Shown here in pieces: positions 1 through 10,312 of a stretch of DNA of 20,344 nucleotides. The number at the start of each line of letters is the position of its first letter. The stretch's first letter is position 1. The position numbers were made by a program, and so were the translations under genes. The DNA is from Euperipatoides rowelli. Taxonomy: Eukaryota > Onychophora > Udeonychophora > Euonychophora > Peripatopsidae. The stretch is taken from assembly GCA_003024985.2 (NCBI GenBank), contig PXIH01S0016577.1, one strand, 5' to 3'. A model generated the notes under the pieces. It did no database searches. It worked only from the letters and a program-made list of their open reading frames with translations, and was not told where the DNA came from.

Positions 1-540
1 ATATACACACACATCATAGAAGTAGTTATAATACCTGTCTTCTGTGCCAGGCATTCAGGTAATCAAAATGGTGGTTATTATGTTACTGTATAAATTTTCT
101 AGATTTTAAGATATTTATTTAAAATACTTTTAAAAGGGTGTTTTAAAGAATGTTAATCTCTTCTAAATAGTTGACATGATAGCATAATTCTTGTTGCTTT
201 AAGCCATTCTTTATAAAGATTTTTAAGAGATTATTTTGAGGAAAGTTTAAATCTCTTTATTTGATAAGTATCTGATAAGAGATTTTTACTATAAACAATC
301 CTGAAGGTTCAAGAATTTAATTTTCAAGGTTAAAACATAACTGCCATTAGTCAGGAGAGGTGTTCAGGCAGACAAATGCAGAAGTCAGTTTCCATTTATG
401 ACAAAATCTATTTGGATAATGTATGATGTTAAAGTGTAATTCACCACTCCTTCTGTTATACTAATAGGAATCCACTACATATGCAAAATCTGAACAATTA
501 AACATTTAAAACTGACATTATCTGTTCAACATAAAAAAAA
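1..540. other. A+T-rich non-coding sequence
   Basis: I see no coding exon, RNA gene or recognisable repeat. Both strands are broken by frequent stops. Confidence 0.6.
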
Positions 541-705
541 AGAAACATCAGACCGTAACCAAATCTGAACTGAAAACCAGAAAAAAAAAAACATTTTTAC
601 AGAACTCAAACCTTAACCAAAACAAATTTATTCAGTGGAGATGAAACGGAACTAAACAATTAATTTCCCCTATTTGATTTTTGGTTCTATTATGGTTCAA
701 GCTGA
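541..705. repeat. Degenerate GAAC/AACC-rich dispersed repeat, copy 1
   Basis: The segment is rich in AACC and GAAC words (ACCGTAACC, TCTGAACTG, CTTAACCAAAAC, ATGAAACGGAAC) and ends with TTTTTGGTTC and TATGGTTCAA in the opposite sense. It can be loosely aligned in direct orientation to 1831-1980. The two copies bracket the RTE-like relic. It is probably an old non-coding repeat of unknown class. No ORF of note overlaps it. Confidence 0.35.
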
Positions 706-1205
706 ATAAAAGTTTTAAAATATAATATGGACTTATAAAATTTGTATAGTTACAACTTTACAACATGTAGAAAAGTTCTATGTGAAATTGTCTGTCTGTG
801 CACAAATATCCCTTGATTCCTTAGAAGTTAGAGCCACCAGACTTTCTGTATTAGGGTCATCTGCATTTGAATTTTATCAGTATTTTGAGAGTGAAAACTT
901 ATAATTTTGATATGTATCCAATATGTTATTATAAGCCATCAGTCGATGAATTTTGAAAAAAAAAAGTGCTCACCTAAAGTAATAAGTTTAAAACGTTTTC
1001 CTAATTTGATAAATTTGTAATCTGTTCCTACATATTTCATACAAATAACAAAAAAGGAAGGACAAAAACCCCAGAAATTTGTTTTCAATAACATAATTTA
1101 TTTATTTCGTTCAGCAAAGTAAATAAAGAAAAAATAACTCTACAAATTATAAAGCTGCTAATATAAATAAATGATTATGATATACTGCATTTAATATAAA
1201 ATACA
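706..1205. other. A+T-rich non-coding sequence
   Basis: Long A/T runs with a few more balanced patches (about 780-860). No open frame or repeat was recognised. Confidence 0.55.
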
Positions 1206-1560
1206 ATAAAAGTATTATCATCATTGGGTGCGTTCTCTGTGCACTCATGGCTTGCCAAAGATTTCTATTTTGTGCACTTCTGTAGATAATTCCCTGATGT
1301 TAGCCCAGTCCTAAGGTCATCTAACCATTTTCTTCTTAGTCTTCCTCTTTTTCTCCTTTCTGTCCATCCATCAAGTGTTGTTATTAGTTAGTCTAAATCC
1401 CACAGATCCTTTTCCTTACTTCATCCAAAAGCTATAACAACCTCACCATCTTCTCCACACTCATTCTTTACTGATCAAATCTGTCCATTTTATTTTCAAC
1501 CTTCTTCTAGCACACCATAGCAAATGCATTGATCATCTTTTCCAAGTCTTTGGTTAAATT
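1206..1560 (-). pseudogene. RTE-like non-LTR retrotransposon, 3' end of the reverse-transcriptase ORF (relic)
   Basis: Minus-strand translation gives two blocks typical of the C-terminal region of RTE/BovB-like endonuclease-reverse transcriptases. The first is WCARRRLKIKWTDLISKE (about 1464-1517), corresponding to the family's W-x-x-RR-L-K-I-x-WTD-x-I-S-N-E segment. The second is RKRGRLRRKWLDDLRT (1307-1354), corresponding to the R-G-R-x-R-x-R-W-x-DD segment. Stops and frame changes separate them. The 3' side ends in ATGATGATAATA (minus strand), like the short trinucleotide tails of RTE elements. The catalytic domains are absent, so this is a 5'-truncated dead copy. The family is fairly secure, the clade less so. 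Confidence 0.7.
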
Positions 1561-1830
1561 GCAGCCTTGCATCCTTATAAGAAAACTGACCTAATTACCA
1601 TTTTAACAACTTCAATTTTAAACGTTAAGTCTCTTCTTAAAAGTTTTTTTTTCCCCCCAAAAAAATGTAGATTTTTTCATTCCTATCCTTGTTCAATAAA
1701 AGTGTGTACTGTATTAAATCTGTACATTTTATTTTCATTAATATTACCGGTAATAGTAAAAGGTATGTATTAAATTTTATAATTTTTTTTAAATTTTATT
1801 TTAAATATGATAGTGTGAAAAAAATAATTT

Positions 1831-1980
1831 TTAACTGGTTTGAACCAGTTCATTGATGGAAAAATTAGTTTGAACCGAACCATTATTTTATAAAAGTGTT
1901 GAACCTGAACTAAACCAAAATATAAAGAATTTCAGTGAACCCGGACTTAAACCATTATAAATTTTGGTTCAACTCCCTGA
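1831..1980. repeat. Degenerate GAAC/AACC-rich dispersed repeat, copy 2, with palindrome
   Basis: This segment contains AACTGGTT/AACCAGTT, a perfect inverted pair with 8-bp arms and a 2-nt centre (1833-1850). Repeated TTGAACC, GAACCGAACC and GAACTAAACC words follow, and it ends TTTTGGTTCAAC. The block from GAACCTGAACTAAACC to TTCAGTG resembles the block in 541-705. It is unclassified. Confidence 0.4.
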
Positions 1981-2491
1981 AAATAACGCATGAGGGAAAA
2001 AAAAAAAAAAATGAAGAAACTTTACACAATTTAATGGTACCCTAATCCTTAATATAAATAAGTATTTATACATAGTCAGTTAATACTTTCTGAATGAGTT
2101 ATAGAAATCAACGTCCTATATCAGAAATGCTGTCTCTACACCACATTATCAATAGTACAGTTAAGATATGACTTAGCCTGATAGTTTAAAATGCTAATAT
2201 CAAAACAAGAAACACCCGTGCCAGAAACAACGCAAGCTCTTATTAAAGGGGCATTTCACTTGGGAAGGCAAAAGTCTATGTAAATAAAAGTTAGAGAACA
2301 CAATCTCTCTTTCCTTTTATCATTTCTCTTCCATCTCGCTGGTATCAGCATCTTGCATGTCCATTCCATGCATTAAATTTATTTTCTTTGCCATATTTTT
2401 ATTATACAAGCACCACAAACAAAACAAAAATTAAATAAAATCACTACTCCTCTGCTAATAAGAAGCCTGGTGATCTAGGCTACTTTTCTAG
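1981..2491. other. Non-coding sequence with a more balanced-composition patch (2210-2380)
   Basis: A C/G-richer patch at about 2210-2380 stands out from its surroundings. On the minus strand it holds a 24-codon ORF (2320-2394), acidic and methionine-rich, ending EMEEK. It has no supporting splice signal or homology, so I do not call a gene. Confidence 0.4.
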
Positions 2492-2545
2492 GTGATATCA
2501 GCAAGGAGCTCAAGAAACTGCCTATGGAGAATATACCAGAACCAG
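2492..2545 (+). CDS. Candidate 54-bp internal exon (unproven)
   Basis: A pyrimidine-rich acceptor (CTACTTTTCTAG) is followed by 54 bases with an open frame and then by CCAG|GTGAGTA, an excellent donor. Read in phase, the exon would encode about 17 residues (DISKELKKLPMENIPEP) flanked by split codons, and its length is a multiple of three. Base composition is clearly less A+T-rich than the flanks. I do not recognise the peptide, and no neighbouring exon of the same gene was found on the plus strand. It may be a microexon of an unknown gene, part of an old transposon, or chance. Confidence 0.25.
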
Positions 2546-3949
2546 GTGAGTACATGCTTAATTAAATTGTCGATGCAACTGGCAAAAATACCAGGCAGAT
2601 AACTCTGAATATGGATATCCAATAAATACTCGAGTATTTAATTAAAGTACCCAAATATACCTTCCAAAAGCAATTCATTATTATGAACCATAATTTTATG
2701 CAGAAAAATAAAATTACCTTTAATTTTTTTATCATGACATTAATTAACATTTCAATAACAGTAACGTATTTATATGTAAAATTTGGCACTATTTTAGAGT
2801 ATATATATATATATATATTTCAATTTACTTCTAGATTATAACTATTTCACAAATTTGACAATGCTTGTCAAGTTTTTTTTTTTTTTTAATTTTTCACTTT
2901 TTTTTTTACAGAAGTTGTTTCATATCTGACAACAAGATATGCAGATATTAAAAGTGCTTTTCTTCCCACTATTTCCAAACTTATCAATCTTAAGTGAAAC
3001 TTCATTTCTCATTTTTACAGCAGATGGCACTGTGTGCACAATACTTCCCATCAACACTCCATATTTATATTTGACTTTCATCAAATTATTTCCAAATTCT
3101 TCTCCTTATATATTATTTATCATTTTAATCCACTATTTATATTTGCAAATAATCTCTCATTGATCATTTAAAAGAGTATAGCCTAATTAATGAATAGTAG
3201 GCTAATGTTTACGGAGTTGAAACCAAGAATGCTCACTCACTTTACAATGAAAGTTTTGATGCAAGTGAATTTAATTAGAGTGCTACTTGTATGTTCACTG
3301 ACTGACAGATATTTCCTCTTTTTCTCTGCTTTAAAAATGTATGAATAAAAAGACTGATAAATGACTAAGACAAAATTAACTATCCAGCTTAAGTCTAGAT
3401 ATTTGTTTTCTTCCCGCATAAAATTACAAACAGCAAAGAGTTCAGAGAATGAATGTTTATGAACAATTCTACTAAAATAAAAATGAATTTCAAATCATTT
3501 TGTAAACAAAGGGAGAATTACTGTTTCCAATAAATGAAGGCTATGGTAATTATTTTATGAAAATATGTTGTAAGGTTTTTTTTTTTAAGTTAAATTTTTA
3601 ATTAAATAACTACCGTATATATAAAATATATGTAAATTTTAAATATATTACTGTAAAATTTTTAATGATATATGGTAGGCCTAAATATATTCCTCTATAA
3701 ACTTATCTGTAATAGTACAAGATTTTAATCTAGTTATTTAAACTGGTATGTATTTGACCTTTCTTTAAATAAATAAATAGGCTATCAATCAAAGATATTA
3801 GAAGTTAAAACAAAATAAGTGAACTGTATTTTGGCAGTCCATCAGAATGATTTATTTTTTTAATGTTGCCATATAAAAATTAGAGTAAAAAGGACATTTA
3901 AGCTTAAAATTCAGAGAAATGTTAGAAATATATACAGTATGTATGGTAA
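2546..3949. other. A+T-rich non-coding sequence
   Basis: Contains a TA microsatellite and T-rich tracts. Open frames of 60-75 codons on both strands have compositions expected of A+T-rich noise (I, F, L, Y, N, K) and no recognisable motif. A TTTTTACAG at 3011-3019 resembles an acceptor, but I see no convincing exon after it. Confidence 0.5.
2800..2819. repeat. (TA)n microsatellite
   Basis: Nine or ten uninterrupted TA units. Confidence 0.95.
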
Positions 3950-4041
3950 AAAAATGTTTTGTCACTTACAGCAAGGATGCAGAATATGTCCGATAGCCTG
4001 AATGAGGTTTGGGTCTAATTAACCAGCCTATGGGAACCTTT

Positions 4042-4473
4042 TTAAATACGGATTAAAATGAGAAATGAAAAATTTAAAGTTTGATGAATTCTAGGGATAT
4101 TTAAAGCAATAGTCTTCCATATCCTCTGTGAAAATGGTAAAAATAAACTAAACAACAGCATTGGTGACATAGATAGAAAAAAAAACAAGATACAACATAA
4201 GCTAATCGGGTTACTATGATTTCCAAGTAGGCCAGATGAGAAATGGTATTTCCCATATTGATCTCTGAAACTACTTAAGGATGTGATTTGGCAAGGAATG
4301 TCATTCCAAATCACAGGAGCACAGTGAAAAAAGGAATGACTTTCTAATGTAGATTTTCGAAAATTTGTGATGAGATTTTGTGTAGCATTTTGCCGAGTGT
4401 TATAATTGTGATTTGTTACACAGGATCCAAAAACTCCTTTTAACACCATCGGAGCAAGAACATTTTTTTGCAT
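4042..4473 (-). pseudogene. C-terminal fragment of the retrotransposon ORF2
   Basis: This is the longest open frame in the window (143 codons). The segment around residues 20-75 has HNYNTR, KSTLESHSFFHCAPVIWNDI and SLSSF, matching the conserved end of CR1/L2-group reverse-transcriptase polyproteins, where a short conserved tail lies after the thumb. Its apparent start is internal to the old ORF and arises only because an upstream frame is broken. After about residue 85 the sequence turns hydrophobic and low-complexity and probably reads into 3' non-coding DNA. Confidence 0.8.
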
Positions 4474-5611
4474 TTCCAGAGAAGCTACCCAAAATAAAGA
4501 CTTTTTTTAGCCTTCAGTGGTGCACTGTTTAGGAATTTTAAGACTTCTGAGGCACTTGATATGCTTTGGCCAAAAACTATAGCCCTTACTGCAGTATTAA
4601 GCACAGCCTGCAATTTATCCTGCAGCACCTTACTTCATGAACCACAAACAGATTCACAATAATTGAGATGGGATTCTATTAATGCATTATAAACTAGACA
4701 TAATTCATGTTTAGTCAACCATGGTATTTAATTTAAATAATATTTTAGTGAGCCCTATATAATAGTTCTTTTTCCTGAGCTTCCATGTGACATAATTGTC
4801 CAAAGTTACACCTAAAATCTTAAGAGTCAGAGTAACAGACTAGTGTTGTGTTTAAAATTAAATTTCCAAAGTCATTCTTTTTTAAATTGTAATGAGAACT
4901 AAGTATTATATATTTTGTTTTTTCATAGTTAATTGACAATTTGAATCTATCCAAGAGGACAAAAGGTCTAAGTTAAAATGAAAATTGGATTTTAAAGATT
5001 TGGTATCCTTTCCTTGCGTAAAAAAAAAATGTCACCAGCATAAATATGTAAACGACAAAGAATTGGAACCGTAGGTAGATCATTTACATAATCAGGAATC
5101 GCAGTGGCTCAGTACCAAACCCTGAGGGACACCTGACTGTACCTGTCTAAAACTTTAGATACTGTTTTCCACTTTCACTACTTGGTAAATGTGAGAGAGA
5201 TAGTCTTGGAACCATGTAGCAGTCATTTTGGACAGACCTAAGTTTACATTTATCTACAAATAATTCAACAGACACATAGCCAAAGGACTTTCTAAGGTTA
5301 AATGAGATAACTGCTAGGTCTGCTCCACCACTATCAATAATATTAGACTAGATATTTGTGAGAGACAAAATAAATTTTCCCATCGAGTGATGTCTCCTAA
5401 AACCATTCTGGTATTTGGTGATCCAGGAAATATTGTCAACAAATTTAAGTAATTGATTTATTATTTTTCAAAGATTTTATTTAAAATGGGCAACATGGAG
5501 ATTGACCTATAGTTTTTTTTTTAGGATCTTTAGAACTTCCATTTTAAATATGAGAAAACTAACAATATTTAATGATTTGTTAATAGGTAGAGTAACTTTA
5601 GAATTCTATAG

Positions 5612-5715
5612 TTAAAGGTCAAATGTAACGGATTTTTTTAATTTTTTTTAATTATTGATTTTCAAAGATTTTTACTAAAAAAAAAATTCCACCAGAAAAA
5701 AAAAAAAAAATTAAA
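5612..5715 (+). repeat. Left terminal inverted repeat of the nested element
   Basis: Pairs with 6185-6288. The outer 22 bp are identical. Inner parts contain long T and A runs that differ in length. Confidence 0.75.
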
Positions 5716-6184
5716 AAGTTATTTACAATTCAATTTTTAAAATAATTGTCTTTAGCTCCTCACCCTTAAAACATCATTATCCACTTTACACACCAGGGGA
5801 GATATTTTGTGACATCATAGCCTATAAATGAATACAGCTTGCTATACTTAACTATAGAATATTTGCAATATTTGTCAGCGTAAAACTGGATAGCATATTA
5901 TGGTCTAAATGTTTAAATACTTGTAAAAAATCATAATCAAATTCATCCTTTGTGCTATTATGGTCCAATTTGATTTTTTTTAAAAAATCAAAATGAACTT
6001 TAGTACAGATTAAAAATGCCTCTATTTACTTGTTAAATCATTACAAAGAAAACAGCTGTAGAGGCTATTTTGTCATCAAATTAATCTCAGACCCAAAAAA
6101 AATGTGGAATCTTCAAATTGCAATCTCAGACTGAGGATAACAATAGTCTTAATTTTATCTTTAAATAACTCTTTTTTTAAGCAT

Positions 6185-6288
6185 TTAAAAAAAAAATTTC
6201 CAGTGGAATTTTTTTTAATAGTAATTATCTTTGAAAATCAATACGGTAATAAAAAAAAAAAAAAAAATCCGTTACATTTGACCTTTAA
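6185..6288 (-). repeat. Right terminal inverted repeat of the nested element
   Basis: Reverse complement of 5612-5715, with indels in homopolymer runs. Confidence 0.75.
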
Positions 6289-6767
6289 GGCCAGCAAAGA
6301 CCACTGCTAAGATCATTTGTTTGACTTCATTTAGTTTAACTTGTGTAAAGACTCATTTCAATCTCAATGATAGGATCTATCCTCTCTTTTAATATATCAT
6401 CTGACGTTAGGGTAGATTATCTTTGATTCCGACACTAATTGATATGAAAAAAAATAATTTTTCATTTGATAATATTATTGTTTTCTCTGTGAGATTTGAC
6501 ATTTTTTTTTTTTTTGATCTTTCTATTAGCTCATTGAGTCATTGACCACCTTCCAGATTTTCTGTGTATTCTTGTTATCAGTGTTTATTAAATCTCTGCA
6601 ATATTTTTTTTAGCAATTTTATTTTAAAATTTAGTTCATTTTTCAGTTTTTTTATTATTATAAATATTGCACTGACAAAAGTGGCCATTGTTTAGAGCTC
6701 TTTCTTTGGCTAGATTCTTCGAAAAGAGCTCCATTATTTTATTAGTATTTGTTGATTTATTTAGCAA

Positions 6768-7001
6768 TCATAATTTAGATCTCCACATATTATTACTGAC
6801 TGATAAGGATTTAATGAATTCAATATTATTTTGAAAATAATTTATAAAGCCACCCAAGTTAGGTGGGTGATAGTTAGTTCCAAACAGCAGAGGCTCAACT
6901 CCCAGTGAACTAGATTTTATTTCCAGCCCTAACTGCTCAAAACTGTTATAACCCGGGACTTGCACTAATGAGGAATCATGTGCATTACTAACATAAACCA
7001 C
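6768..7001 (-). pseudogene. Endonuclease-domain fragment of the retrotransposon ORF2
   Basis: The 77-codon frame (VYVSNAHDSSLVQVPGY...LLFGTNYHPPN...) continues the AP-endonuclease domain that begins near 7180 in another frame. A frameshift or stop near 7005 separates them. The conserved GDLN follows in a third frame at 6773-6787. This frame should not be annotated as an independent host gene. Confidence 0.75.
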
Positions 7002-7240
7002 TATAGCCTACCTCCTCCCAGTTTCTGTGGTTTTCTAAACAACTTATAGCCGTTTATGTTTCTTAGTTCATCACTCACATTAGCATTAATCCAAGTTTCC
7101 GTTATAGCAAATATAGATGGACTATTATCAATTATGAAATGACTTAACTCACCCATTTTGGACAACATACTCCTGATATTAATAACACAAACACTATTAG
7201 CTTATCCCTTTCATATCAATTTTTAATTGTGAGTAGACCG

Positions 7241-7660
7241 TGTCATTAGAGATGAAGACATTTTCTGCTGGCTTGTATGAAAGAATCTTAGAATTTGGAC
7301 CAATAGTATAGTAATCCATTATTTAATCAGTGCTTTTCTTTTTAGTCCAGGGCCTATGGAGTGTATCACCTTGACTGTTTCTTTTCATTTTTATGTTTTT
7401 CATTTCTTCTTCAAAGACATGAATATTACTCTAGAAGTTCCTTTGACAACTCATTCATTGGTGATTACTTTGTGATCAAGTCATCAAAAAATTAAAATAA
7501 ACACGATGGATTTCTGGCCTTTTCATGTCAACATAAAAGGCCTTATAGTTACATGATTAGAGTACTTTAGACTTATGAAAATTGGATATAATATGCTGTT
7601 GAGAATGAACTGGTCAAGTGTTTACTTGATGACAATTTTAAATTGTTAATGTTTGAGCAT
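7241..7660. other. Unassigned sequence upstream of the retrotransposon endonuclease domain
   Basis: It may hold the decayed 5' part or ORF1 of the minus-strand retrotransposon, because short open pieces continue from the endonuclease frame. I could not recognise a conserved ORF1 motif. Confidence 0.35.
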
Positions 7661-7681
7661 TGTAGCCAGCCCCTGGCTACA
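7661..7681. repeat. Perfect short hairpin (9-bp arms, 3-nt loop)
   Basis: TGTAGCCAG is followed by CCC and by CTGGCTACA, a perfect stem. It is strongly G+C-rich relative to its surroundings. A TG start could mark the edge of an LTR or other element running toward about 8280, but no matching target-site duplication was found. Confidence 0.85.
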
Positions 7682-8290
7682 CTTATAGCTTTAATTATAT
7701 TTCCTAATTAAATAATCAATAAAATCTAAAGTAAATTAAACATTTGGAGTTGGTAGCGAAAGGGTTAACTTTATAAGCAACATAATTTTATGCCGTTTTA
7801 TATATTGTTGTAACATCAGAGATTTAACGTGCGTTCTTTGCACAGACAGATATAGTTGATTTTGGCTAGAGATGGAATGAAGGCCTAAAGGGAAGAAGGC
7901 TAACAACTGGAACCGGATTGTGTTTTCTGATTGCAGCCCTATATTAGGATGGATGGCACCAGGAAAGGATAAAGAAAAGGACTGAGTGAAGATAGCGGTT
8001 ATTTCCAATACTTGTTCTTTCATATTTAACTATAAATCCATAATCATGGAAAGCCTTTATAAATTTAGCTAATATTTTATATTCAACTTTTATAGACGCT
8101 CTTTACATGTCTACGAAGAATAACAGGCAGCTGGAACTCTGCCTGTTATTTCCCAACTCGTCCACCACCTCTGAAGGACAAGTCCATGGCCATTAACTGT
8201 GTGAGATCTTAGCCGGCTCCAACCACCCAATAATCTTTGTACAGCCCCGTGTTCATTGTCTATTCAAAATAAACCACAGTCAAAGTAAGT
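7682..8290. other. Possible remnant of a repetitive element (LTR-like features, unproven)
   Basis: The segment begins after a TG-initiated hairpin, contains a second strong hairpin, has AATAAA about 10 bases before an ACA, and is less A+T-rich than its flanks. These features would suit a solo LTR of about 620 bp (7661-8278). I found no duplicated target site and no second copy. A 95-codon minus-strand frame (7736-8023) has no recognisable motif. Confidence 0.2.
8119..8150. repeat. Perfect hairpin (12-bp arms, 8-nt loop)
   Basis: AATAACAGGCAG at 8119-8130 pairs with CTGCCTGTTATT at 8139-8150. It lies in a more balanced-composition segment (about 8100-8285) that also has an AATAAA at 8267-8272. 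It could be part of an LTR-like or non-autonomous element. Confidence 0.85.
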
Positions 8291-10239
8291 TTGCCTTTCT
8301 CATTCATTCCTAACCTATTCCAAATGTTTACATGGTTAAGCTTGTTTATAGATATAAAATATCTCCCGTTCAATAACTTTAAATGTCAGAGCCAGGCATT
8401 GCCCATCATGGTATTAATAATTTATTCTCTATTATCCAACTTTTATAATTTCCTATCCAAAAGTCAATCCGACATTTTTGGCATCGTTGATAAAAGAAAC
8501 AATCTTTCACATTCTTTAGTATCAGTGCATTCTATTTACAGGTCAAATATATATTTTTTTTGCTGAAAGGATTACAGCTTATTAACTTTAACAGTTAAAT
8601 TTTATTCAATCAATCTAATTAAGAAAATGTAATTAAAACTCATATCCTTCACATGGCTAGTTTTAAATAATTTAAATTCAACTATTTGATCCTTTGTATA
8701 TAGCCTATACAAGTATATTTTCTTAGTTCTTAAATAAATCAACATGAAAATGGTAACAAAAATCTGAGGCCAAATTTTGCCTGATTTTAAAGCCTGTCTA
8801 AGAAGTGGAAGAATCATACTGTAGTCCATAATACTAATATTCCATAAAACATAACATAAACAAAGAAAAACTATCAATATTAAAAAAATATAAAAGAAAA
8901 AAGATCGATTACTTCCTGACTATACACCTTAAAGTCAAAATTAATTATCAAAGTTTTCAACAGTCGCTTTCAATTTAGCTCATCTATTTTGATTTTTAAG
9001 CTGGGAATAGTGGATCCAATGAAAAGTTGATTTTATTTCAATGTGTTAAGGTCTACTGCTCCAGCTGCTAAACTTGACAGATATCTTTATAAATTCAAAA
9101 TAAATTTCATTATTGAATTTGTTTTAATGGAATTTTCTTTTAGTAATTGTATTGGTATTTCAAAAATATTTTTAATACACCAATAATATAATAAATCAGC
9201 TTTCAGCTACTGCCAGCTTAATAAGATAAAATGAAAAATAAACCACAAATTTCATCTTGAAAAAAAAATTAAAATAGCAACAATTCAATTTCTGTACCTT
9301 CAGAGTCATGAAAATAAATAGAAACCTCTACACAAACATAATTTACCTCATAAATAAAAAATAAAGTTAAAAAAAAAAGGAATAAAAAATTTAAAATGGA
9401 AAATCAATTTAATTTAGGTATAATTCTAATATTCAAGTGACAATAATGTTACCTAGTTTAAATGTTTAAAATAAAAATTAAATTCAAAACTTTTATTTAA
9501 ATTTAAAAATAAAAAGCTCATTAAGCTTATTAGAGAACAATGACCCAATTGTGCAACATACAGTATTAATTTGGGGTTGACACTAAAAACAGTTCTGTCT
9601 TTAAAGAAAGGCAGTTTTGAATCATTTGAATCATTTTAAATTTCATATACCGGTATTTATTAAATATGGCACCTAAATGGGCGAATAAATATTATGATTG
9701 GCATTTTATTCATTGAAGAGATTATAGCAATCCAAGATAATTTCTACAGTGGGTAAAAAGCAAATTGTAACACAAGTACTGTAAATGTACCATATTTATA
9801 AAATACATTAACATAAAAATCTGTCAAAAATGATAAGAAATATTAAGAGGGTTTAAAATTGAAGTTTGATAAAGTTATTTTTTGTACAATGTTATTTTAA
9901 TAAAATTGGTGCAAAAATTTATTTATTTATATTAGAGCTGTTCACTTTAAGCAAGAAGTAAAGAATTAAAATTTTATCGTTAAAGTAATTTTCACTAATA
10001 ATTTGATATTAATTTTACCTGGTTGAAAATTTCCGTAATGGTTGCCAAGTTGAAAGTAGCTAGTAAATATTATGAAAACCCAATGAAAGGATTTACAGTA
10101 GGCCTATATTTCATTTTTCGGTGCAATTTTATTGCAAAAATAAAATTTTAAACAAAGCAACTAAACTATGTTACTGAAAACTGACTTTCAGTAGCTTCAT
10201 TTTGAAAATTTATATTCACAAATTAAAATGTTAAGATTT
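8291..10239. other. A+T-rich non-coding sequence
   Basis: No coding exon, RNA gene or transposon motif was recognised. Open frames at 8291-8566 and 8602-8877 have no motifs and A+T-driven composition. Confidence 0.5.
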
Positions 10240-10312
10240 GCCAAAATGTCGTTCTAATAGCACATTAATAAGCGTTAATTCCTAATCAGCTGTCAAAAAA
10301 AAAAGTGTTCAT
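10240..10312 (+). repeat. Diverged direct repeat, copy 1
   Basis: Shares GCCAAAATG-like, AATAGCACA and TAATCAGCTGTCAAAA words, in the same order and spacing, with 10461-10535. Perfect 16-bp core at 10283-10298. Confidence 0.6.

Larger units (their letters stand above)
5612..6288. mobile_element. 677-bp TTAA-bounded inverted-repeat element (MITE-like), inserted in the retrotransposon
   Basis: The outer 22 bases are a perfect inverted repeat (left begins TTAAAGGTCAAATG at 5612, right ends at 6288). Both ends carry TTAA. Similarity continues inward, with TATTGATTTTCAAAGAT at about 5653-5669 against its complement at 6227-6243, and TTCCACCAG at about 5688 against CCAGTGGAA at about 6200. The arms are therefore about 100 bp, separated by poly-A/T runs of unequal length. 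The reverse-transcriptase sequence resumes on both sides. The TTAA ends fit a piggyBac-type non-autonomous element, but the TTAA could instead be part of the repeat. No transposase is encoded. Confidence 0.8.
3950..7240 (-). mobile_element. Decayed CR1/L2/Daphne-like non-LTR retrotransposon (endonuclease plus reverse transcriptase), interrupted by a nested element
   Basis: Read on the minus strand, ORF2 motifs appear in the expected order. NIRSMLSKMGEL (ending near 7145) and TETW (7091-7102) open the AP-endonuclease domain, and CGDLN follows (6773-6787). Degraded linker sequence comes next. The reverse transcriptase shows YRSISMLP (5488-5511), a GGADLAV-type segment (about 5310), SGVPQG (5120-5137) and YAGDI (5028-5042), and a thumb-like segment with LIESHLNYC follows. 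The C-terminus carries HNYNTR (4393-4410) and a WND-x-P block. Multiple stops and frameshifts occur. The YADD catalytic box reads YAGD, so one catalytic aspartate is lost. No ORF1 was recognised above 7240, so the 5' boundary is uncertain, as is the 3' end in 3950-4040. The clade is inferred from motif style only. Confidence 0.85.

Noticed and set aside
2320-2394. 24-codon acidic, methionine-rich minus-strand ORF ending EMEEK
   Set aside because: It is short, with no acceptor or homology. It could be the tail of an exon but nothing supports this.
3001-3163. Acceptor-like TTTTTACAG followed by an open plus-strand frame
   Set aside because: The frame has A+T-driven composition (I, F, L, Y) and no good donor or recognisable peptide.
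7736-8023. 95-codon minus-strand ORF
   Set aside because: It has no motif, no splice context and no coding-like pattern. It lies in a segment with LTR-like features.
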